Source: an uncultured Mediterraneibacter sp.
Lineage (GTDB): Bacteria; Bacillota; Clostridia; Lachnospirales; Lachnospiraceae
DNA: 33,166 nt
Direction: 5' to 3'
Assembly (NCBI GenBank): GCA_944377745.1
Contig: CALWFV010000041.1
Coordinates: 1 to 33,166, forward strand
Shown: positions 7,159 through 15,453 of the stretch, one piece after another
Layout of the letters: the number at the start of each line of letters is the position of its first letter
How positions within the stretch are numbered: position 1 is the stretch's first letter
The notes under the pieces: generated by a model
Databases searched by the model: none
Told to the model about the DNA's origin: nothing
Seen by the model: only the letters and a program-made list of their open reading frames with translations
Program-made: the position numbers and the translations under genes

Positions 7159-8118
7159 TCACTTATCCTTGAATTTGAAAATCTTATCCCTGTTTTTCGG
7201 CGGCTTCTTTCCTACGATCTTGTCCGGCATAGGCTCATACTGCTTCTGTGTTTTCATAAGCGGCATACGCCTGTGGTTCTTTCTGAGATAAAGGAGCGCC
7301 GCCCCTGCAAAGATCACTACGCATCCTGCAAGAAGCTGTGATACCGGAAGTCCGATACCCGGGAGCAGAAGCTGATCAGTCCGGAGACCTTCGATCCAGA
7401 CTCTCCCCAGGCCATATCCGAAGATATACAGAAGGAAAAGCTCCCCCTCGTATTTCTTATGCTTTCTGTACAGAACAAGAATGATCAGCAGGACACAGCA
7501 CCATACAGATTCATAGAGAAAGGTTGGGTGCACCTGGATATAACTGACTCCGTCGATCCGCTCAATGTGTTCCCGCATCCGTTCCGTCACGTCGCCGGAA
7601 CGTACCGCGTCCAGCGGAAGACGCATGGCAAAAAGGCTGTCCGTATATTCACCGAACGCTTCCCTGTTGAAAAAGTTCCCCCATCTTCCCAGCATCTGCC
7701 CATTCAGGAGCGCCATCGCGATCGTATCAAGAATCTGAAACGGAGATAGCCTTTTGATTCGGGCAAGGACAAACACGGCGATCACCGCGCCGATCACACC
7801 TCCGTAGATCGCAAGGCCTCCCTCCCGCAGATTAAAGATATGGAGCAGGTTATCCTTGTACATATCCCAGGAGAAAATGACATAATAGACCCTTGCCCCT
7901 GCGATCCCGGCGATGACTCCGATGATCCCCATATCCAGATAATCCTCCGGGTTCTGCCGCGTCCGCTTCGCCTCTGATGTCGCGATCAGAAAACCGATCA
8001 GGATCGCACACCCGATAATGATCCCGTAGTAAGCGATCTCAAATCCGAATATGCTGATGTTCTTCCCCACATGGTCCAGATAAATCCCAAGATTCGGGAA
8101 ACTGATGTCATAATGCAT
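7159..8118 (-). CDS. lgt: Prolipoprotein diacylglyceryl transferase
   Basis: Lgt transfers diacylglycerol from phosphatidylglycerol to the lipobox Cys of prelipoproteins at the membrane. The 319-residue protein has about seven hydrophobic segments. It shows the family signature GRWGNFFNREAFGE (from residue 144) and REGGLAIYGG (~98-107). It also has the HPTFLYES motif and the C-terminal GYGLGRVWIEGLRTD. Family length is 260-310, so the Lys/Arg-rich tail (~285-319) is slightly long. GGGGG lies 8 bases before the ATG. It follows ychF by 36 bases and overlaps the downstream YARHG frame. The lipoprotein at the left edge of this window would be a substrate. Confidence 0.97.
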   Translation of the reverse strand: MHYDISFPNLGIYLDHVGKNISIFGFEIAYYGIIIGCAILIGFLIATSEAKRTRQNPEDYLDMGIIGVIAGIAGARVYYVIFSWDMYKDNLLHIFNLREGGLAIYGGVIGAVIAVFVLARIKRLSPFQILDTIAMALLNGQMLGRWGNFFNREAFGEYTDSLFAMRLPLDAVRSGDVTERMREHIERIDGVSYIQVHPTFLYESVWCCVLLIILVLYRKHKKYEGELFLLYIFGYGLGRVWIEGLRTDQLLLPGIGLPVSQLLAGCVVIFAGAALLYLRKNHRRMPLMKTQKQYEPMPDKIVGKKPPKNRDKIFKFKDK

Positions 8119-8154
8119 CTCTGTACCCCCTTATCAAAACTTCCCCTCTCGACT

Positions 8155-9252
8155 TTATACATTAAAACGGAACAGTATGATATCGCCGTCCTGCACAACA
8201 TAATCCTTTCCTTCCAGACGGATCAGGCCCTTTTCCTTCGCCGCATTGTGGGAGCCGCACGCGATGAGATCGTCATAGCTCACCACCTCGGCGCGGATGA
8301 ACCCTCTCTCGAAATCAGAGTGGATCTTTCCCGCCGCCTGGGGCGCTTTTGTCCCCTTTTTGATCGTCCACGCGCGCACCTCCGGCTCTCCCGCCGTCAG
8401 GTAACTGATCAGTCCCAGCAGATGATAACTTGCCCGAATCAGTTTCTCGAGCCCGGATTCCTTCAGCCCGAGATCCTCCAGGAACATTGCCTTCTCATCG
8501 TCGTCAAGCTGGGAGATCTCCTCCTCGATCTCGGCGCAGACTACGAACACCTCGCACTCTTCCTTTTCCGCGTATTCGCGGACTGCCTGCACGCCCTCGT
8601 TTAACGCCCCGTCGTCCGCAAGATCGTCCTCGGATACATTGGCCGCAAAGATCACCGGTTTGGCGGTAAGAAGATTATATTCCGCGAGCCATGCCGCCTC
8701 ATCCTCGTCTTCCGTCTTGAAAGTCTTTGCTAATTTGTTATCCTCCAGATGGGCTTTCAGACGCTCCTGAAACGCCAGTTCTTTCGCCGCCGTCTTATCG
8801 TTGCGGGAAAGTTTCACCGTCTTTGACATCCTTCTCTCCAGCACTTCCAGATCAGAGAAGATCAGCTCCAGGTTGATCGTCTCGATATCTCTCATGGGAT
8901 CGATACTCCCGTCAACATGGACGATATTCGTGTTCTCAAAGCATCTGACTACATGGACGATGGCGTCTACCTCACGGATATTCGCAAGGAACTGATTCCC
9001 CAGTCCCTCTCCCTTGGACGCGCCTTTGACCAGCCCGGCGATATCCACGAACTCGATGACCGCCGGGATGATCTTCTTTGTATGATACATCTCTCCCAGG
9101 ACATCCAGCCTCTTGTCCGGCACTGTTACGACTCCCACATTCGGGTCGATCGTACAGAAGGGGTAGTTCGCTGACTCAGCCCCCGCTTTTGTCAGTGAAT
9201 TAAACAGTGTGCTCTTTCCTACATTCGGTAAACCTACGATTCCTAATTTCAT
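8155..9252 (-). CDS. ychF: Redox/ribosome-associated P-loop NTPase YchF
   Basis: This Obg-family NTPase of 365 residues (family ~363) prefers ATP to GTP and binds ribosomes. G1 is GLPNVGKS (7-14), the switch region carries PFCTIDPN, G3 is DIAGLVKGASKGEGLGN, and G4 reads NVSE instead of NKxD, which is the mark of YchF. A coiled-coil insert and the C-terminal TGS domain (TAGEPEVRAWTIKKGTKAPQAAGKIH) follow. GGAG lies ~13 bases before the ATG. It sits 26 bases after thiN and 36 before lgt, inside the operon. Confidence 0.97.
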   Translation of the reverse strand: MKLGIVGLPNVGKSTLFNSLTKAGAESANYPFCTIDPNVGVVTVPDKRLDVLGEMYHTKKIIPAVIEFVDIAGLVKGASKGEGLGNQFLANIREVDAIVHVVRCFENTNIVHVDGSIDPMRDIETINLELIFSDLEVLERRMSKTVKLSRNDKTAAKELAFQERLKAHLEDNKLAKTFKTEDEDEAAWLAEYNLLTAKPVIFAANVSEDDLADDGALNEGVQAVREYAEKEECEVFVVCAEIEEEISQLDDDEKAMFLEDLGLKESGLEKLIRASYHLLGLISYLTAGEPEVRAWTIKKGTKAPQAAGKIHSDFERGFIRAEVVSYDDLIACGSHNAAKEKGLIRLEGKDYVVQDGDIILFRFNV

Positions 9253-9278
9253 ATATCTTTTCTTCTCCTTTCCCTGCG

Positions 9279-9932
9279 TCAGTCCCTGGTCTCCATCAGT
9301 ACGACCACTCCGAAAGCAAAGGATATCTCCACCGTATCTTCCCGGAATTCATTGCTCACACAGAGACTTCCGTATGGTTTCAGAATATGGTTCTTCAGCG
9401 GATATTTTGCTCCCGTGATATTAAAGTCATCTACCGGGACCTCCAGCGGAAACACAGAAAAATACGGACCGAACGCCTCATCCTTTTTCAGAGTAATGCC
9501 GTGATCCAGAAGCCGGATCTGATTATGGCTGTCAATGATACGAGCATCTGCTCCCGCGTCAAGCGCGATCTTTAAGCATTGTACGTTTGCCCACAGATGA
9601 TCCACGCGCCTGCCGGTCCCTCCCAGGATCCAGATCTCATGTCTGTGGAGTCCCAGGCAGAGCCGCAGCGCGATTTCTGTGTCCGACGCATCCTTCACCG
9701 GGTTGAACTCCCGGATCGGCACTTTTGTCTCCTCCCGGTAATATGTCACGATCTCATTCGGGGTACTGTCAAAATCACCCACGATATAATCCGGTATGAT
9801 CCCGTGTTCGTACAAGAATACAAGGCCTCTGTCCACACCGATAATAAATTCCGTATCTTCACTTTTTAAAATGGAGAGGACGAAATCTTCTTCCAGCATT
9901 CCGCCGCTCACGATCACTGTACGCTTACTCAT
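9279..9932 (-). CDS. thiN: Thiamine diphosphokinase
   Basis: The enzyme makes thiamine diphosphate from thiamine and ATP in the cytosol. The 217-residue protein shows GVDRG (32-36), GDFDS (52-56), DASDTEIAL (81-89) and GGTGRRVDH (104-112), the core motifs of the family. Length is typical. The ATG overlaps the end of rpe by 8 bases, which implies coupled translation. An rpe-thiN pair behind rsgA is a standard Firmicute arrangement. Confidence 0.95.
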   Translation of the reverse strand: MSKRTVIVSGGMLEEDFVLSILKSEDTEFIIGVDRGLVFLYEHGIIPDYIVGDFDSTPNEIVTYYREETKVPIREFNPVKDASDTEIALRLCLGLHRHEIWILGGTGRRVDHLWANVQCLKIALDAGADARIIDSHNQIRLLDHGITLKKDEAFGPYFSVFPLEVPVDDFNITGAKYPLKNHILKPYGSLCVSNEFREDTVEISFAFGVVVLMETRD

Positions 9933-10587
9933 ATCTTTTCAAAATCTCCATGAAATCCTCAGTATTTTTTCTGATATCCCCTTTAAATACTCCTGAACCG
10001 GATACGATGACATTCGCCCCCGCTTCCAGCACTTCCGCCACATTCGAATGGTAGATGCCTCCATCCACTTCAATATCCGCGCCAATCCCTCTCTCTTCCA
10101 GGAGAGACCGCAGGTTCCGGATCCGCTCCAGCGACTCCGGGAGAAAGGCCTGCCCGCCGAATCCGGGTTCTACAGACATGATGAGGAACATCTCCGCCTG
10201 ATCCAGATATGGGATCAGTGTTTCCACAGCCGTCCCGGGCTTGATCGAAATCCCGGCCTTCACGCCGCATCCATGAATCAGATTCAGCGTTTTCTGCAGA
10301 TCCTCACAAGCTTCCTGATGGACCGTGATGGAATCCGCACCGCATTTTGCAAACTCTTCAATATAGCGCTCCGGATCCACCACCATAAGGTGAACGTCCA
10401 TAGTCTGGCCTGTCACTCCTTTTATCGAGGAGAGCACAGGCATGCCAAAGGAGATGCTGGGCACAAACATGCCGTCCATCACATCAAAATGAACATACTG
10501 AGCTCCCGCCTTCTCCGTGGTCCGGAGCTGTTCCCCGAGGATCTTAAAATCCGCGGATAATATGGATGGCGCCAAAATGTTTTTCAT
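9925..10587 (-). CDS. rpe: Ribulose-phosphate 3-epimerase
   Basis: Rpe interconverts ribulose-5-phosphate and xylulose-5-phosphate in the pentose phosphate pathway. It is a TIM barrel of 220 residues, the usual length. Visible motifs are APSILSADF, the metal-site HFDVMDGMFVP, MDVHLMV, MSVEPGFGGQAF and EVDGGI near the end, then the phosphate-binding VSGSGVF. GAGGT is 8 bases upstream of the ATG. Only 3 bases separate it from rsgA. Confidence 0.97.
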   Translation of the reverse strand: MKNILAPSILSADFKILGEQLRTTEKAGAQYVHFDVMDGMFVPSISFGMPVLSSIKGVTGQTMDVHLMVVDPERYIEEFAKCGADSITVHQEACEDLQKTLNLIHGCGVKAGISIKPGTAVETLIPYLDQAEMFLIMSVEPGFGGQAFLPESLERIRNLRSLLEERGIGADIEVDGGIYHSNVAEVLEAGANVIVSGSGVFKGDIRKNTEDFMEILKRYE

Positions 10588-10590
10588 AAT

Positions 10591-11469
10591 TCAGTACCTC
10601 TTTCTTTCCTGCAGTTCTCGGTACATCTCTGTGTAATCCTGATACCGCACTCTGTGTATCTTTCCTTCCTCCACAGCCGCCTTCACCGCACATCCGGGTT
10701 CATGGATGTGATCGCATCCCTTGAAACGGCACTGCCCCTCATAAGGATCAAATTCAGGAAAATAGTGTTTCAGTTCTTCTTTCTCAAAATCATTGACATA
10801 GAGCGAACTGAATCCCGGGGTATCCATAATGTAGGAATCCCTCCCCAGGACGAGCAGTTCGGAATGTCTGGTGGTGTGTTTTCCACGTGCGATCTTCCGG
10901 CTGATGCTTCCGGTCTCCATCTTCACTTCTGACTGAAGAAGGTTGATCAGGGATGATTTCCCGACTCCGGAGGGTCCCGCGATCGCAGTTGTCTTTCCCT
11001 TCAGCAGTTCCTTCAGTTTTTCTATGTTCTCTTCTTCTTTTGCGCTGGTGAAGAGGACGGGATAGCCGCACCCTGAATAGATCTGTTTCAGTTCCGTGAT
11101 CGCGGGACTTTCCGCAATATCCGTCTTATTGAAACAGAGCACAGCGGGGATCGATTTTCTCTCCATCATCACAAGAAAACGGTCCAGAAGATTAAAATGG
11201 GGCTCCGGCCGGGTCACAGCAAACACCACAAGAGCCTGGTCAATGTTCGCCACAGCAGGACGGATCAGATCATTCTTCCTGGTCAGGATCTTCGTGATAT
11301 TCCCTTCCATATCTTTTTCATCGAGGATCTCGATCTCTACATTATCCCCCACAAGGGGTTTGATTTTCTCTTTTCTGAAAACCCCTTTTGCCTTACACTC
11401 ATAAACACCGGATTCTACTACGTGAACATAGTAGAATCCGGCAATTCCTTTTACGATTTTTCCCTGCAT
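10591..11469 (-). CDS. rsgA: Ribosome small-subunit-dependent GTPase A
   Basis: RsgA is a circularly permuted GTPase that checks 30S maturation. An N-terminal OB fold (MQGKIVKGIAGFYYV...) is followed by G4 NKTD, G5 TSAKE, G1 GPSGVGKS and G3 DTPGF, in the permuted order. The C-terminal zinc knuckle is CRFKGCDHIHEPGC. I take the ATG at 11467-11469, because AGGCGG is 4 bases upstream and the protein then begins as relatives do. An ATG one codon earlier and a GTG pair at 11488-11493, overlapping the prkC stop, are alternatives. A perfect 13-bp inverted repeat lies within the first 25 codons. Confidence 0.95.
   Translation of the reverse strand: MQGKIVKGIAGFYYVHVVESGVYECKAKGVFRKEKIKPLVGDNVEIEILDEKDMEGNITKILTRKNDLIRPAVANIDQALVVFAVTRPEPHFNLLDRFLVMMERKSIPAVLCFNKTDIAESPAITELKQIYSGCGYPVLFTSAKEEENIEKLKELLKGKTTAIAGPSGVGKSSLINLLQSEVKMETGSISRKIARGKHTTRHSELLVLGRDSYIMDTPGFSSLYVNDFEKEELKHYFPEFDPYEGQCRFKGCDHIHEPGCAVKAAVEEGKIHRVRYQDYTEMYRELQERKRY
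11408..11441. repeat. Perfect intragenic hairpin near the start of rsgA
   Basis: Arms CCGGATTCTACTA (11408-11420) and TAGTAGAATCCGG (11429-11441) are exactly complementary around an 8-base loop. They fall in codons 10-20 of rsgA, which read GFYYVHVVESG, and there is no T tract after them. Confidence 0.8.
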
Positions 11470-11486
11470 CATACCGCCTGTCTCTG

Positions 11487-13613
11487 TCACCACTGCATCG
11501 TTGTATCTGTGCCTTCACCGGAAGTATCTGTACCGGTCCCGTCCGGCTCAGTTCCGTCCGTGGGCTGCTCCGGCTCAGGCGCCACCTGCTCCGGCCCAAG
11601 GCTTACCCAGAATTCAACCGTCGTACCTTCCTCTACCTGTGTACCGCTGCTGACTGACTGATAAAATACCTGTCCCGCTCCGGCATCATTATGTTCTTCG
11701 CCGGCAAACACCGCGGTAAGTCCTGCCTGCTGAAGCGTTTTCTCCGCCGTGTTCCGGTCCATTCCGGTAAGATCCGGAACGCTGACCACTGTCATCTCAG
11801 GTCCTCTGCTGACTGTATAATTGATCGTCGTACCCTTGGACACTTTTCTGCCCGCCTCAGTATCCTGGGAGATAACAAGTCCCGCCGCTACCGAATCACT
11901 GTATTCCTCTGAAGCACTGCCGCTCAGTCCCGCATTGGAAAGGGCCGCCTCTGCATCCGACTGGCTCATTCCCTCTATGGACGGGACCTCCGCCGGCTGA
12001 GAACCAAGGCTGATCACAAGTCTGACTGTACTCTCCTCATCCACCTCTTCTCCTACACCGGGGTCACAGGAGATCACATATCCTTCCTGCACGTCGTCGC
12101 TATAATCCGAACCTTTTGCAACCTTAAGGTTTGCATCCGCCAGCATCTTCTCCGCATCCGCCTCTTCTTTTCCGACTACGTCTGGCACTGTAGTAGTCTG
12201 CGCTTCCTCGCCGCTGCTGAGCGTCACATAAACCGTCGTATGGGCATCGACTTTCTCTCCCGCAGCAGGATCACTGCTGACGACTTCCCCCTCATCATAC
12301 TCGTTGGACGGTACTCTCTCATTCTCCACCTTGATTCCAAGTCCAAGATCGTTGAGTTCTTTTGTTGCCTCATCCTCTGTCATGCCTCTGAGATCCGGAA
12401 TCTCTACCTGCTCCTCTTCCTTCGTTGTGGAAAGCCCCGGACCGCTGAAAAGACCAACCGCATTTCCAACAAGGAACAGGATCAGAAACGCGATGATCAC
12501 CGACGCAACAATCATGAGGATCCTCATGATCTTCTTTGTATCGGGATTTACATCCTTCTTTCGCCTGCGGTCATCATACTCGTCCTCATCATAGTCATCT
12601 TCATCGTACTCGTTGTCATAGTCACCGTCATCATAGTCGTCATAGTCGTCGTCATAATCGCCATCGTCATCATAATCGTTGTCCGCGCTGTACTGTCCGT
12701 TCTTGATCCTGTCGATCTCCTCGGTGGACATGACAACAGTACGGTCCGAACCGACTGCTGCGGCTCCCCCTGTCAGAACAAAATCGCCGTCCGGATCGAC
12801 AAGAGAACGCTTCAGATCCAGAAGGAGTTCCTCACAGCTGCTGTAACGCTTCTCCGGATTTTTCTGGGTACATTTCAGGATGATGCACTCCAGGCTGTAT
12901 GGGATATCCGGCACTTCCTTTGACGGTGACACGATCTCCTCCTGAAGATGCTTCAGCGCTACCGTCACAGTGGAATCTCCGTCAAACGGAACATGACCGG
13001 TGATCATCTCATACATGGTGATACCGGCTGAATAGATATCACTCCGCTCGTCCACATGTCCGCCTCTCGCCTGCTCCGGGGAAGTATAATGCACGGATCC
13101 CATCACGCTTGCGCTGATGGTCTGCGTCGATGTGGTCGCACGGGCAATCCCGAAATCTGTTACTTTTACTTTTCCCTCTTTCGAGATAATGATATTCTGC
13201 GGCTTAATATCCCGATGGATGATATGCCTGTTGTGCGCCGCCTGGATCCCGGTCACCATCTGGATCGAGATACTGATGGTCTCCTTTGCAGAAAGCTTCC
13301 CTTTCTTCTCAATGTAGTCCTTCAGGGTGATGCCCTCTACCAGTTCCATGACCATATAGTAAAGTCCGCGGTCCTGTCCGACGTCGTAAACATTTACCAC
13401 ATTCGGATGCATCAGCCCCGCGGCAGCCTGCGCCTCACTCAGGAACTTCTGAATAAACACCTCGTCAGAGCGGTAGTCGCTCTTTAAAACCTTGATCGCC
13501 ACATACCGGTTCAGCTTATGGTCCTTGCCCTTGTAGACATCCGCCATCCCGCCTGAACCAATCCGGCCCAGGATCTCATATCTTTTTCCTAAAAAAACTC
13601 CTTCTTTGATCAT
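11487..13613 (-). CDS. prkC: PASTA-domain Ser/Thr protein kinase (PrkC/PknB)
   Basis: A membrane kinase sensing muropeptides/lipid II. The 708 residues run as follows. A cytosolic kinase domain (~12-270) has the Gly loop GSGGMADV, Lys41, HRD 133-135, DFG 153-155, a TT/ST-rich activation loop and SPE 178-180. An unusual Asp/Tyr/Glu-rich linker covers ~311-347. One membrane helix lies at ~363-388. Four PASTA repeats follow, starting near VEIPDLRGM, TTVPDVVGK, AEVPSIEGM and VSVPDLTGM. The tail is rich in Pro, Thr and Gly. The ATG overlaps the stp stop (ATGA) and has GAGGTG 7 bases upstream. It pairs with the phosphatase Stp just before it and sits in one operon with murE and lgt, which fits control of envelope growth. 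Confidence 0.96.
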   Translation of the reverse strand: MIKEGVFLGKRYEILGRIGSGGMADVYKGKDHKLNRYVAIKVLKSDYRSDEVFIQKFLSEAQAAAGLMHPNVVNVYDVGQDRGLYYMVMELVEGITLKDYIEKKGKLSAKETISISIQMVTGIQAAHNRHIIHRDIKPQNIIISKEGKVKVTDFGIARATTSTQTISASVMGSVHYTSPEQARGGHVDERSDIYSAGITMYEMITGHVPFDGDSTVTVALKHLQEEIVSPSKEVPDIPYSLECIILKCTQKNPEKRYSSCEELLLDLKRSLVDPDGDFVLTGGAAAVGSDRTVVMSTEEIDRIKNGQYSADNDYDDDGDYDDDYDDYDDGDYDNEYDEDDYDEDEYDDRRRKKDVNPDTKKIMRILMIVASVIIAFLILFLVGNAVGLFSGPGLSTTKEEEQVEIPDLRGMTEDEATKELNDLGLGIKVENERVPSNEYDEGEVVSSDPAAGEKVDAHTTVYVTLSSGEEAQTTTVPDVVGKEEADAEKMLADANLKVAKGSDYSDDVQEGYVISCDPGVGEEVDEESTVRLVISLGSQPAEVPSIEGMSQSDAEAALSNAGLSGSASEEYSDSVAAGLVISQDTEAGRKVSKGTTINYTVSRGPEMTVVSVPDLTGMDRNTAEKTLQQAGLTAVFAGEEHNDAGAGQVFYQSVSSGTQVEEGTTVEFWVSLGPEQVAPEPEQPTDGTEPDGTGTDTSGEGTDTTMQW

Positions 13614-14353
13614 AATACACTCACCTCATCCGCGAACGGCTCCACCAGAACTACTCCAATATTGTCTGTACCGCCGTTCTCTTTTGCCGCCTCGACCAGC
13701 GCCTGGCCGGCCTCGACGATGTCTCGTCCTCCCTGCACGATATGGAAGAGCTCTTCATCCTCCACCATATTACTCAGGCCGTCTGTGCACATCAGAATGA
13801 TGTCTCCCCGCTTCAGACGGTGCTCATAGAAATCCACGTCCACATCAGCCTTTGCGCCGATCGCACGTGTAATGATATTCTTATCCGGGTGATGCTTCGC
13901 CTCCTCGGGCTTGATCCCGCCGAGCCGTACCATCTCTTCCACCAGAGAATGGTCTTTCGTCAGCTGCTGTATCCCCTGATTGATCAGGTACAGACGGCTG
14001 TCACCCACATTTGCAAAATACATCATCTGATTGATGATAGTAGCAGCCACCACAGTCGTCCCCATGCCCTTGAGATGCGCGTCCCTGGAGGCTTCTTTTA
14101 TGATCTCCCGGTTCGCGGTCTTGATCGCTCCGACGAGAACACGTTCCACATCCTCGCCCTCGCTCAGTTTCAACTCTCTCTGAAGGACTTCCACAGTATA
14201 TTTGGAGGCGTAGTCCCCGGCCTGGTGTCCTCCCATACCGTCGGCTACCACAAACAGATTACGGAGAATACCCAGCGGTCTGTCTGTCGCATAGACATAA
14301 TCCTGATTCACCTGTCGTACCATTCCTACGTCTGTAATTGAAAATGTCCTCAT
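13610..14353 (-). CDS. stp: PP2C-family Ser/Thr phosphatase (Stp/PrpC)
   Basis: A cytosolic metal-dependent phosphatase that reverses PrkC-type phosphorylation. I set the start at ATG 14351-14353 (MRTFSITDVGMVRQVNQD), because AAGGAG lies 6 bases before it. The longer frame back to 14410 would overlap rlmN and adds residues not seen in the family. At 247 residues it matches the usual length. Metal-binding motifs are VADGMGGHQAGD, GDSRLYLI, CTDGLSNMV and NGGTDNIGVVLV. It lies 10 bases after rlmN and shares the ATGA overlap with prkC. Confidence 0.96.
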   Translation of the reverse strand: MRTFSITDVGMVRQVNQDYVYATDRPLGILRNLFVVADGMGGHQAGDYASKYTVEVLQRELKLSEGEDVERVLVGAIKTANREIIKEASRDAHLKGMGTTVVAATIINQMMYFANVGDSRLYLINQGIQQLTKDHSLVEEMVRLGGIKPEEAKHHPDKNIITRAIGAKADVDVDFYEHRLKRGDIILMCTDGLSNMVEDEELFHIVQGGRDIVEAGQALVEAAKENGGTDNIGVVLVEPFADEVSVL

Positions 14354-14363
14354 AATTTTCTCC

Positions 14364-15428
14364 TTATATACTGTCTTTTGCAGGGGGTAAGGCTTCTCCG
14401 CCTTCCGCATACCGGCGCCTCAACTGGCCGCAGGCTCCGTCGATATCAGAGCCCATTTCCCTTCTTATAGTAACATTTATTCCGCTTTTTTCAAGTTTAT
14501 TTTTGAAATTCAGGGCATTTTCCCGGCTCGGACGGACGAAATCACGCTCCCGGACCGGATTGACCGGGATCAGGTTCAGATGGCAGTTTCTTGGCTTTAA
14601 GATCGCCGTCAGCTCTCTGATATCCTCCTCCGTATCGTTGACTCCGTGGACAAGGCTGTACTCAAAAGTCACTCTGCGCCCTGTTTTTTCAAAGTATTCG
14701 TCGCAGGCAGAAAGCACCTCTGAAAAGTCGTATTTATTAGCCACAGGCATGAGTCTGCGCCTCTTCTCCTGAGTTGATCCGTGAAGGGAGAGAGCCAGTG
14801 TGATCTGCAGTTTCTCCTGTGCCAGCTTCCGGATCCCCGGGACGATCCCGCAGGTGGAAACGGTCATGCTCCTCTGGCTGATGTTCAGCCCTCTCTCGTC
14901 TGTGAGGAGACGGATAAACCGCAGGAAATTATCGTAATTATCCAGAGGCTCCCCGGTTCCCATGACCACCACATTGGACACCCTCTCACCGGTGATCTTC
15001 TGGATCTGATAGACCTGCCCCAGCATTTCCGAAGCCGTCAGGTTCCTCTGCAGTCCTCCGATCGTAGAAGCGCAGAACGCGCACCCCATGCGGCATCCGG
15101 CCTGGGAGGAAATGCAGACGGAGTTCCCGTGCTTATATTTCATCAGCACGCTCTCCACCACATTGTCGTCATAAAGCCGGAACAGAAACTTGTTGGTCCC
15201 GTCCAGCTTTGACACCTGCCGTTCCAGCATCTGCACCGGAAATATCTCGTACTCTTCCGCCAGCTGCTCCCGGAATTTCTTCGACAGGTTTGTCATCTCA
15301 TCAAAATGGTCCTCCAGCCTGACATGGAGCCACTCGTAGATCTGTTTTGCCCGGAAGGGCTTCTCTCCCATGTCCCGGATCTCCTTTTCCAGTTCTTCAT
15401 AATATAATGAGCGGATATCCTTTTTCAT
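14364..15428 (-). CDS. rlmN: 23S rRNA (A2503-C2)/tRNA (A37-C2) methyltransferase
   Basis: A radical-SAM enzyme that methylates C2 of adenine in 23S rRNA and some tRNAs. The 354 residues include an N-terminal HhH-like helix domain and the cluster motif CRMGCAFC (Cys112, 116, 119). GTGEPLDNYDN and STCGIVPG are SAM/core motifs. The C-terminal Cys in DIDGACGQL (~333) is the partner Cys used in catalysis. Length is standard. It lies 25 bases after rsmB. The C-terminal ~15 residues are a short family-variable tail. Confidence 0.97.
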   Translation of the reverse strand: MKKDIRSLYYEELEKEIRDMGEKPFRAKQIYEWLHVRLEDHFDEMTNLSKKFREQLAEEYEIFPVQMLERQVSKLDGTNKFLFRLYDDNVVESVLMKYKHGNSVCISSQAGCRMGCAFCASTIGGLQRNLTASEMLGQVYQIQKITGERVSNVVVMGTGEPLDNYDNFLRFIRLLTDERGLNISQRSMTVSTCGIVPGIRKLAQEKLQITLALSLHGSTQEKRRRLMPVANKYDFSEVLSACDEYFEKTGRRVTFEYSLVHGVNDTEEDIRELTAILKPRNCHLNLIPVNPVRERDFVRPSRENALNFKNKLEKSGINVTIRREMGSDIDGACGQLRRRYAEGGEALPPAKDSI

Positions 15429-15453
15429 GTTCTCTTCTTCCCTCTGTAACTTT

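Noticed and set aside
12240-12923. Rightward 227-codon frame with Val/Ile-only stretches
   Set aside because: The Val/Ile runs are the antisense of the Asp-rich tract in PrkC. There is no start context and no family.
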